From: Streptomyces sp. NBC_00223
Lineage (GTDB): Bacteria > Actinomycetota > Actinomycetes > Streptomycetales > Streptomycetaceae
Assembly (NCBI RefSeq): GCF_036199905.1
Contig: NZ_CP108109.1
Location: 2,728,001-2,792,000, forward strand
Reading direction: 5' to 3'
Length of the DNA: 64,000 bases
Positions 57,868-64,000 of this stretch are shown here, one piece after another. Every line of letters starts with the position of its first letter. Position 1 is the first letter of the stretch. The notes under the pieces were generated by a model that saw nothing but the letters and a program-made list of their open reading frames with translations, was not told where the DNA came from and searched no databases. The translations under genes and the position numbers were made by a program.

Positions 57868-58347
57868 TCAGGCACGCTGCCTGCGGCGCGCCGCCGACAT
57901 CACGCGCTCCGACTCACGGCGGTCCTGCTTCTCGCGCAGGGTCTGCCGTTTGTCGTACTCCTTCTTGCCCTTCGCGAGCGCGATCTCGACCTTCACCCGG
58001 CCCTCCTTGAAGTACAGGGCGAGCGGCACGATCGTATGACCGCTCTCCTGTGTCTTCTGGAGCAGCTTCTCGATCTCGGCCCGGTGCAGCAGCATCTTGC
58101 GCTTGCGGCGGGCCGAGTGGTTGGTCCAGGTCCCCTGGGTGTACTCGGGGATGTGGATGTTGTGCAGCCACGCCTCGCCGCCGTCGAGCTGCGCGAAGCC
58201 GTCGACCAGCGACGCGCGGCCCAGGCGCAGTGACTTGACCTCGGTGCCGGTCAGCACCAGGCCCGCCTCGTAGGTGTCGAGGATGTGGTAATCGTGTCGC
58301 GCCTTCTTGTTCTGCGCGATCATCTTGCGACCCGTCTCTTTAGCCAT
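57868..58347 (-). CDS. smpB: SmpB, tmRNA-binding protein
   Basis: 159 residues. [41 protein letters not shown] and the C-terminal [18 protein letters not shown] tail are typical. ssrA lies 250 bp downstream on the same strand. Confidence 0.96.
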   Translation of the reverse strand: MAKETGRKMIAQNKKARHDYHILDTYEAGLVLTGTEVKSLRLGRASLVDGFAQLDGGEAWLHNIHIPEYTQGTWTNHSARRKRKMLLHRAEIEKLLQKTQESGHTIVPLALYFKEGRVKVEIALAKGKKEYDKRQTLREKQDRRESERVMSAARRRQRA

Positions 58348-58365
58348 AGCGGCCCCATTCTCCCA

Positions 58366-59604
58366 CTACGAGGGGGCCCCGAGGCCAGCGAATACCTCGC
58401 GGCTGTCGGCGACCGGGTCCTGCCCCGCCGGCACCTCGACATCGGGCGCGATGCCCACGCCGTCCACCCCCCGGCCGTCCGGCAGCCGGTAGTGGCCCAC
58501 GGTGAGCTCGGCGACGGAGCCGTCCGGCAGCGGGCTGGGCATCTGCACCGACCCCTTGCCGAAGGTGCGCGAGCCGATGACCACCGCCCGGCCGCGGTCC
58601 TGAAGGGCGCCGGCCAGGAGTTCCGCGGCGCTCATCGTGCCGCCGTCGACCAGCACCACCAGCGGGACCTTGGTGTCGCCGCCGTGGTCCGCGTACAGCG
58701 CCTGCTGCCGGCCGTGCACGTCGTAGGTGGCGACCAGGCCGCCGTCGAGGAAGGCGGAGGCGACCGCGACGGCCTCGGTGACCAGGCCGCCGGAATTGCC
58801 GCGAAGATCGAGCAGGACGCCGTGCCGGGCACCGCGCACCGCGTCCTGGACCTGTCCGCCGACGCCGACCGAGAAGGCGTCGATCTTGACGACCGTGGGG
58901 TCGTCACCGCCCTTGTCCCCCTTGCGCGGGCCGGTGACGGTGACCGCCTCGGTGGCGAGCGTGGCGCGGCGCAGAGCGACCGTCCAGCTGTGGCCGCCGC
59001 GCCGGACGCCGAGAGTGACGGGGCTGCCCGGCACGTTGTCGCCGCGCAGATCCGCGACGACCTCGGTGACGGCCAGCCCCGTACAGGAGGTGGTGTCGAT
59101 CCGGGCCAGTACGTCGTCCACCCGCAGGCCCGCGCGGGCGGCCGGGCTGTTCCGCTGCACCCGGGCGACCTCGATCCGGCCGTCGTCGACCCGCCGCACC
59201 CACAGGCCCACGCCCACGTAGCGGCCGTCGAGCGCCTGCTGGAGGCCCGCGTACTCCTGGGCGGTGTAGAACGACGACCAGCGGTCGCCGCTGCGGCTGA
59301 CCAGTTTCTCGACGGTGTCCGCGCCGACCTTGCCGTCGGCGATCTCCTCGGCGATCCGGCCGGTGTCGAGGGGCTGCTGCGCGCCGGCGTCCCGTCCCGC
59401 GCGGCCCGCGCTCCTGCCGTCCGCGCCGTCGCTGCCCGTGTCCGGTACGGTGGCCGCCGCCATGCGGGTGTTCGGCTCGCGCTGGGCCGGTTCGGTGAGG
59501 CTGCCCGCGGCCGCGCCGCTGGCCAGCATCGCGCTGAACACCAATGTCAGGGTGGCCCCGCGGCGAAAGCGGCGGGGCGTCCCGAACAACGACGGGCCGG
59601 ACAT
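58366..59604 (-). CDS. S41 C-terminal processing protease
   Basis: 412 residues. Signal/anchor helix near the N terminus (GATLTLVFSAMLASGAAAG), a PDZ domain (GVGLWVRRVDDGRIEVARVQRNSPAARAGL), and the S41 core with catalytic Ser in DGGTMSAAELLAGAL and Lys in GSRTFGKGSVQMPS. Exported Ser/Lys protease. Nineteen bases upstream of smpB. Confidence 0.92.
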   Translation of the reverse strand: MSGPSLFGTPRRFRRGATLTLVFSAMLASGAAAGSLTEPAQREPNTRMAAATVPDTGSDGADGRSAGRAGRDAGAQQPLDTGRIAEEIADGKVGADTVEKLVSRSGDRWSSFYTAQEYAGLQQALDGRYVGVGLWVRRVDDGRIEVARVQRNSPAARAGLRVDDVLARIDTTSCTGLAVTEVVADLRGDNVPGSPVTLGVRRGGHSWTVALRRATLATEAVTVTGPRKGDKGGDDPTVVKIDAFSVGVGGQVQDAVRGARHGVLLDLRGNSGGLVTEAVAVASAFLDGGLVATYDVHGRQQALYADHGGDTKVPLVVLVDGGTMSAAELLAGALQDRGRAVVIGSRTFGKGSVQMPSPLPDGSVAELTVGHYRLPDGRGVDGVGIAPDVEVPAGQDPVADSREVFAGLGAPS

Positions 59605-59728
59605 GGCCGGAAGTCTAGGACACAATCGGGCGTGCTACGGAAGAGGCGCATACCCCGGCCGGCCACGGTCCGCAACCGGAGAGAGCGTCCGGATCGGCCC
59701 GGACGCCCCGGCCGGTCCCCGCCCCGCG

Positions 59729-60646
59729 TCAGACCTTCAGATACCGGCGCAGGGCGATGAACGCGGCCACCGCGGGCATGATGACGCCGATCAGCAGCAC
59801 CAGCGGCAGCACCTTGATCACCGAGTCCCAGCCCAGGAAGGTCACCAGGGGGATCTTGTCCTGGAGCTTGAGCCCCGCGTCGATCATGAAGTACCGCCCG
59901 CCGAGCAGCATCACGCAGGCCAGCCCCGCACCCACGAGTCCCGCGAACGCGGCCTCCATGATGAACGGCATCTGGATGTAGAAGCTGGACGCGCCGACCA
60001 GCCGCATGATGCCGGTTTCCCGCCGACGGCTGAACGCCGAGACACGCACGGTGTTGACGATCAGCAGCATGGCGACGGTGAGCATGAAGGCCAGCAGCAC
60101 GTACGCGGCCAGGGTCATGCCGTTGAGCAGCGAGAACAGGTTCTTGAGCACCGCGCGCTGGTCCTCGACCGACTGCACGCCCGGACGCCCGTTGAAGGCG
60201 CTGGCCACGATGGTGAACTTCTTCGGGTCCTTGAGCTTGACCCGGTAGTTCTGCTGCATCTGGTCCGGGGTGATGGAGCTGGCCACGGGCGAGCTCTTGA
60301 ACTGCACCTTGTAGCGCTTGTACGCCTCCTCCGCCGACTCGAAGTAGACCTTCTCCACGATCGGCAGCTTCTTGAGGTCCGTCAGGATCTGGGCCTTCTG
60401 GTCGTCGGTCACGGCGCCCTTGGCGCAGTTGGGCGTGCTGGTCGCGTCGCCCTTGTTGCACATGTAGATCGTGACCTGGACCTTGCCGTACCAGTAGCCC
60501 TTCATCGAGTCGACCTGCTTGTTGGCGAGCACGGCACTGCCGGTGAGGGCGAGCGAGAGCGCCACGGAGATGATGACGGCGAAGGTCATCGTGAGATTGC
60601 GGCGAAGACCGACGCCGATCTCCGACAGGACGAACTGGGCGCGCAT
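59729..60646 (-). CDS. ftsX: FtsX, cell-division ABC-like membrane protein
   Basis: 305 residues, four membrane helices with a large extracellular domain between helices 1 and 2. MRAQFVLSEIGVGLRRNLTMTFAVIISVALS is typical. With FtsE it regulates peptidoglycan hydrolases at the septum. Confidence 0.95.
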   Translation of the reverse strand: MRAQFVLSEIGVGLRRNLTMTFAVIISVALSLALTGSAVLANKQVDSMKGYWYGKVQVTIYMCNKGDATSTPNCAKGAVTDDQKAQILTDLKKLPIVEKVYFESAEEAYKRYKVQFKSSPVASSITPDQMQQNYRVKLKDPKKFTIVASAFNGRPGVQSVEDQRAVLKNLFSLLNGMTLAAYVLLAFMLTVAMLLIVNTVRVSAFSRRRETGIMRLVGASSFYIQMPFIMEAAFAGLVGAGLACVMLLGGRYFMIDAGLKLQDKIPLVTFLGWDSVIKVLPLVLLIGVIMPAVAAFIALRRYLKV

Positions 60647-60699
60647 GGTGAGGGGTTCCTTTCAGGGGGAGAGGTGCTTACGGCCGTGAGAACCAGTAA

Positions 60700-61389
60700 C
60701 TAGTGCTGGTAGCCGTAGACACCGCGCGACTGGTCGCGTACCAGCCGCCCCTTCTCCAGTTCGATGACGCGCTTGCGCATCTGGTCGACGATGTTCTGGT
60801 CGTGGGTGGCCATCACCACGGTGGTGCCCGTCCGGTTGATGCGGTCGAGCAGCCGCATGATGCCGACGGAGGTCTGCGGGTCGAGGTTTCCGGTCGGCTC
60901 GTCGGCGATCAGCAGCATCGGGCGGTTGACGAAGGCCCGCGCGATGGCGACACGCTGCTGCTCACCACCGGACAGCTCACCCGGCATGCGGTCCTCCTTG
61001 CCGGCCAGGCCGACCAGGTCCAGCACTTCGGGGACCGTCTTGCGGATCGTGCCGCGCGGCTTGCCGATCACTTCGAGGGCGAAGGCGACGTTCTCACCGA
61101 CGGTCTTGTTGGGGAGCAGTCGGAAGTCCTGGAAGACGGTGCCGAGTTGGCGCCGCATCTGCGGAACCTTCCAGTTCGACAGCCGGTTCAGGTCCTTGCC
61201 GAGCACATGCACCGCGCCGGTGTCGGTGCGCTCCTCGCGGAGGATCAGCCGCAGGAAGGTCGACTTTCCTGAGCCCGACGAGCCCACCAGGAAGACGAAC
61301 TCCCCCTTCTCGATCTCCAGCGAGACGTCCCGGAGCGCGGGGCGGTTCTGCTTGGGGTAGGTCTTGGTGACGCTGTCGAATCGGATCAC
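60700..61389 (-). CDS. ftsE: FtsE, cell-division ATPase
   Basis: 229 residues. Walker [10 protein letters not shown], signature [15 protein letters not shown], Walker [16 protein letters not shown] at 61389 ([22 protein letters not shown]); the longer frame upstream is not coding. Fifty-three bp before ftsX. Confidence 0.95.
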   Translation of the reverse strand: MIRFDSVTKTYPKQNRPALRDVSLEIEKGEFVFLVGSSGSGKSTFLRLILREERTDTGAVHVLGKDLNRLSNWKVPQMRRQLGTVFQDFRLLPNKTVGENVAFALEVIGKPRGTIRKTVPEVLDLVGLAGKEDRMPGELSGGEQQRVAIARAFVNRPMLLIADEPTGNLDPQTSVGIMRLLDRINRTGTTVVMATHDQNIVDQMRKRVIELEKGRLVRDQSRGVYGYQH

Positions 61390-61776
61390 GTTGGCACCAG
61401 GGTTTGCAGGGTCGGCCGACAGGGGATGTGGGGGCGACACTACGCGAACGGGCGGAGGGTGCGCAGTCACCGCGGGGCGTTGGTGGCCCGGGCCACAGGG
61501 CACATCGGGGCATACCGTCCATTGGGCGCGAAGCGGGGGCGAAGCACGGGCGCGGCGGCGGTGCGCGGCCGGACGCGAGGCGGGGGCGCCGGGCGCCGAT
61601 TCCGGGGGAACCTGGCACAGTGGAGGGTGTACGGACAAGGAGTGCGCGCGGGATGCGCGAAGAGTGCGCGACCGCGTACGGACGGCGACAGGCGCGGCTG
61701 CGACGAGTGAGACCGCATCACCCCGGGAACGAAACGAGTCACCGGGGACGTACACCGGACGGAGGAGGAGATCACC
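61390..61776. other. 387-bp divergent region
   Basis: Holds the promoters for ftsE and the small zinc-ribbon gene. Inspection shows a few inverted GTACGGAC and GTGCGCG words, but no recognisable gene or site. Confidence 0.6.
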
Positions 61777-61968
61777 ATGACGGTCGACCGACTGGTGTGC
61801 GCGAACTGTGCCGGCCCGGTGAGCGAGGGACGCTGCGAGGTCTGCCGCGCCAATCGCGCCCGCCTCCAGCAGGAGAACCCCTGGGCCTCGATATCCCCCG
61901 CGGCTTTGATCGCCCTCCTGGTCGCCCTCCTCGCCGTGGTCCTGGTAGTCGAACACGCCACAGCCTGA
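61777..61968 (+). CDS. Small zinc-ribbon membrane protein
   Basis: 63 residues. CANC-x(9)-CEVC zinc ribbon, then one membrane helix ([16 protein letters not shown]). GGAGGAGGAG precedes the ATG. A conserved streptomycete hypothetical protein beside ftsE. Confidence 0.8.
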   Translation: MTVDRLVCANCAGPVSEGRCEVCRANRARLQQENPWASISPAALIALLVALLAVVLVVEHATA

Positions 61969-62056
61969 CCCCGCGGCCCCCTTTATTCCCGCTCGTGACC
62001 GGCACTGAGGTGCAGCGGCTCAAGCCGCGCTGAGCGGACAGCCCTCCGCCGGGTGA

Positions 62057-62272
62057 ACGCCTGCGAGGCGACTCCTGGAGCAGGGCATCGGCCTCGTCGT
62101 TATCAAGGAACTGCTCGGACACGCCCACATTGGCGTCACCGCCGACGTCTACGCCCATGTCCGACTCCGCTTGCTGTCGACTACTGCCGTTCAAATGCCC
62201 GGAACCTCCGCCGACCGATACGTCGGTGGAGGTTCCGGAACCGATAGAGCGACTCATCGAGCAGGGGCGTGA
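62057..62272 (+). pseudogene. Tyrosine integrase C-terminal remnant
   Basis: The fragment reads LLEQGIGLVVIKELLGHAHIGVTADVYAHVRLRL. GHAHIGVTADVYAHV holds the box II His and nucleophile Tyr of phage/AICE-type tyrosine recombinases. There is no start, and the frame is closed by TGA upstream at 62054. It then runs into non-homologous sequence. This marks a decayed integrative element. Confidence 0.8.
62199..62238. terminator. 17-bp hairpin after the immunity-like gene
   Basis: CCGGAACCTCCGCCGAC pairs with GTCGGTGGAGGTTCCGG (one G-T) around CGATAC. Located 40 bp beyond the immunity-like stop on the minus strand and inside the integrase remnant frame. Confidence 0.6.
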
Positions 62273-62277
62273 TCTCA

Positions 62278-62628
62278 CTATTCCAGCTTGTTGAGAATAC
62301 CCTTCGGTCCCTCCGTCATGATGGCGCGGAATGCCTCAATCATGGCGGCCACTCCGGGCTTCGGAATGATCACGAGATCAGGGCACTGGAAGAAGACACC
62401 ACCACCATACTCGCCGGTTTCCTTCCAGCGATTTAGCACTACCTCGATAGCGCCGAGAGTCATACAAGTGGCACTCCACCGACTGCCATCAGGAAGCCGC
62501 AGTTCAGCATCGACGTCCTCTACCGTGTCGACTTGGTCATCGGCGCCGAGCATGAAGAGCACGATGAACCCCGGCTCCTTGACGACATGGAAGAGATCTT
62601 CGTCCACGGGGTTGCAGTCATCACCCAT
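62278..62628 (-). CDS. Immunity-like protein of the orphan toxin module
   Basis: 116 residues, MGDDCNPVDEDLFHVVKEPGF at the start. An acidic mixed alpha/beta protein with no family recognised. Its ATG overlaps the toxin stop by eight bases, the classic toxin-immunity layout. Codon use is lower in GC than the neighbourhood. Name inferred from position. Confidence 0.65.
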   Translation of the reverse strand: MGDDCNPVDEDLFHVVKEPGFIVLFMLGADDQVDTVEDVDAELRLPDGSRWSATCMTLGAIEVVLNRWKETGEYGGGVFFQCPDLVIIPKPGVAAMIEAFRAIMTEGPKGILNKLE

Positions 62629-63247
62629 AGAGCTGCCGCAACCTCGCAATCACCTTGGACTCATTTCCTTTGTCGGCCTTTGCTACGATTTGTATTCCCC
62701 CATCAACATTCCTGAAGAACAGTCGGGCACCGCTGGCAGCGCGCGAGTAGGTGATGCCCGTGCCCGTAAGTGCCTTGTTGTAGGTACCCGGATTCATGTT
62801 GCCACGGGAAAGCTGATCGAACATGTGATCAAAATCCCTCTGGACCCGCTCGTTCTTGCCAGCTTGCTGTGCGGCCCGGGTCAAGAACGAGTCCTGTCCG
62901 AGGACAGACGACATATTCACGCACGGGCCGGAATTGTGAACCAAGACTGGCGTGGTGCCCGCGAGGACATAGTACGAGTGGAGGTCGGCGACCGTCAGGT
63001 CGTAGGTGGGGGCGTGGCGGTGGTAGTTGCGGACGGCGAGGACCGTGACCGTGGAGCCGTCCGGGCGGCGGAGGTGGGTGCCCGGGGTCAGTTCCTCGGC
63101 GTTGGTCCACTTGTGGTGGGTGGCGTCCCAGAAGGGGTGGTGCCACGTCGTCGTCAGCTTCTGCGGCGGCGAGGGAGCCGTGGGCCCGGAAAGGGAGAGG
63201 TCGGTGCTACCGACGATCTTTCCGTGCTCGTTCCGCCGGCGCCGTAG
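62621..63247 (-). pseudogene. 5'-truncated Hint domain fused to a RelE-like polymorphic-toxin domain
   Basis: One open frame encodes a Hint/pretoxin segment (TWHHPFWDATHHKW..., VRNYHRHAPTYDLTVADLHSYYVLAGTTPVLVHN) followed by a C-terminal domain with NMNPGTYNKALTG, ASGARLFFRNVDGGIQIVAKADKGNESKVIARLRQLYG. The intein-like end TPVLVHN is where such toxins are cut loose. No start codon is seen in the Hint part and a terminator of the next gene bounds it at 63272, so the large N-terminal delivery part is missing. Toxin family is an interpretation. Confidence 0.7.
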
Positions 63248-63271
63248 GAGCGTCGCCGCACCGCGGACAAA

Positions 63272-63311
63272 GGCGGCGGGCCCGGGACGCTCTGGGAGCG
63301 TTCCGGGCCCG
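63272..63311 (-). terminator. Terminator of the LAETG protein gene
   Basis: GGCGGGCCCGGGACGCTC pairs with GAGCGTTCCGGGCCCGCC (one G-T) around TGG. It lies 32 bp past the stop of the sortase-substrate gene on the minus strand. Confidence 0.8.
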
Positions 63312-63343
63312 CCGTTGGTGTTGCGGGTGCTGCGGTGTCGCGA

Positions 63344-64000
63344 TTACGCGGTGTCGCGGCGGCCGGCCAGCCGCGGGGTGAAGCGGAAGCCGATGCCGCC
63401 CGCGATCAGGGTGGCCGCGCCGACGATCAGGAAGCCGGTGCCGCTGGAGCCGGTCTCGGCGAGCTGCGTGGTGGTCTCGCCCTGCGCGACCGGCTGGGTG
63501 TTGTCGGTGCCGGGATTGTTGTTCCCGCAGTCGACGCTGTCGCCGGTCAGGGTGCAGGTGTTGCCGTTGCCGCCGGAGGCCGAGGAGCCGCCCGAGGCGG
63601 AGGACCCGCCCGTCGCAGCGCCGTTCGTGCCACCGCCGTTCGTACCACCGGCGTTGCCACCCGTGGCGTCACCACCGTTGTCACCGGGGACAGAACCGCC
63701 GTTGTCACCACCGTTGTCGCCCGGGACAGAACCGCCGTTGTCACCACCGTTGTCACCGGGGACAGAACCGCCGTTGTCACCACCGTTGTCGCCCGGGACA
63801 GAACCGCCGTTGTCACCACCGTTGTCGCCCGGGACAGAACCGCCGTTGTCACCACCGTTGTCGCCCGGGACAGAACCGCCGTTGTCACCACCGTTGTCGC
63901 CCGGGACAGAACCGCCGTTGTCACCACCGTTGTCGCCCGGGACAGAACCGCCGTTGTCACCACCGTTGTCACCGGGGACAGAACCGCCGTTGTCACCACC
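63344..64000 (-). CDS. Sortase-anchored (LAETG) surface protein with 12-residue repeats (5' partial)
   Basis: The visible C-terminal 218 residues end in LAETGSSGTGFLIVGAATLIAGGIGFRFTPRLAGRRDTA: a LAxTG class E sortase signal, a hydrophobic helix and a basic tail. Upstream, at least nine copies of a 36-bp unit encode SVPGDNGGDNGG. A short Cys-pair segment (CTLTGDSVDC) lies between. The 5' end is outside the window. Cell-wall display is expected. Confidence 0.85.
   Translation of the reverse strand, partial: GGDNGGSVPGDNGGDNGGSVPGDNGGDNGGSVPGDNGGDNGGSVPGDNGGDNGGSVPGDNGGDNGGSVPGDNGGDNGGSVPGDNGGDNGGSVPGDNGGDNGGSVPGDNGGDATGGNAGGTNGGGTNGAATGGSSASGGSSASGGNGNTCTLTGDSVDCGNNNPGTDNTQPVAQGETTTQLAETGSSGTGFLIVGAATLIAGGIGFRFTPRLAGRRDTA
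63687..64000. repeat. 36-bp tandem repeat array inside the LAETG gene
   Basis: Units starting GGGACAGAACCGCC recur at 63687, 63723, 63759, 63795, 63831, 63867, 63903, 63939 and 63975, exactly 36 bp apart, with only an ACCG/GCCC switch between copies. They are in frame with the coding sequence. Confidence 0.9.

Noticed and set aside
63547..63999. Minus-strand ORF of VTTAVLS-type repeats
   Set aside because: It is a shifted frame of the 36-bp repeats; only the frame ending at 63344 gives the LAETG signal.
63687..64000. CRISPR-like regular repeats
   Set aside because: Units are contiguous with no unique spacers, in frame with a protein, and no cas genes are present.

Overview
The window reads as a piece of a Streptomyces chromosome. 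GC content and third-position GC are very high. It carries an SsgA-like sporulation protein, the Mec/CysO/CysM cysteine pathway, RDD and DUF2510 membrane proteins, HelD, and a tmRNA tag of the actinobacterial type. From memory, the gene order (rdgB, rph, EIIB, cysM, clpS, M6 protease, ssgG, FAD oxidase, hpd, Lrp, ... GH20, murA, hup, malic enzyme, helD, narK, smpB, S41 protease, ftsX, ftsE) matches the core of model Streptomyces genomes. This is mostly conserved core with small accessory insertions.

Layout. 1-1600: the 3' part of one repeat-containing HNH endonuclease gene, a second complete one, and an atypical tRNA with a strong terminator. 1607-4244: rdgB, rph, an orphan PTS EIIB and a metallo-beta-lactamase-fold hydrolase. 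4618-8920 (minus strand): clpS-DUF2017, an amino-acid permease, then mec, a 35-codon leader ORF, cysO and cysM, which form the protein-thiocarboxylate route to cysteine. 9028-11673: pncB and pncA for NAD salvage, separated by a 0.7-kb block of dispersed Streptomyces repeats. 11695-18402: a hypothetical protein, a secreted M6 metalloprotease, a small membrane protein, three consecutive RDD membrane proteins and ssgG. 18493-21719: an FAD-linked oxidase and 4-hydroxyphenylpyruvate dioxygenase divergent from an Lrp regulator.

21838-25757 is a four-gene osmoprotectant-type ABC transporter with overlapping genes, followed by an ArsR-type regulator and an MFS exporter (to 27944). 27968-33890 (minus strand): a Lon-like protease, an IclR regulator, a DEAD/DEAH helicase, a Doc toxin-antitoxin pair and an MFS transporter. 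34040-35412: tRNA-Cys, a small P-loop kinase and an AhpD-like protein. 35671-40405 encodes a three-subunit molybdenum hydroxylase whose large subunit lacks the usual active-site Glu. 40679-44608: a GH20 hexosaminidase with a DasR-type operator, a TPR membrane protein, DUF3039 and YqgE. 44760-50868: murA, HU, malic enzyme and HelD. A 1-kb block of degenerate GC-rich repeats precedes a HemD-winged-helix regulator and NarK (51908-54582). A GH31 enzyme under LacI-type operators, ssrA, smpB, an S41 protease, ftsX and ftsE follow to 61389.

61777-64000: a small zinc-ribbon membrane protein, then a lower-GC scar holding a tyrosine-integrase remnant, an immunity-like gene and an orphan 5'-truncated Hint-toxin module. 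The 3' part of a sortase-anchored (LAETG) protein with a 36-bp tandem repeat runs off the right edge.

The strongest leads are the orphan toxin module with integrase remnant, the tandem HNH genes beside the odd tRNA, the cysteine-rich leader inside the mec-cysO-cysM locus, and the molybdenum hydroxylase with its altered active site and very long disordered extension on the iron-sulfur subunit.
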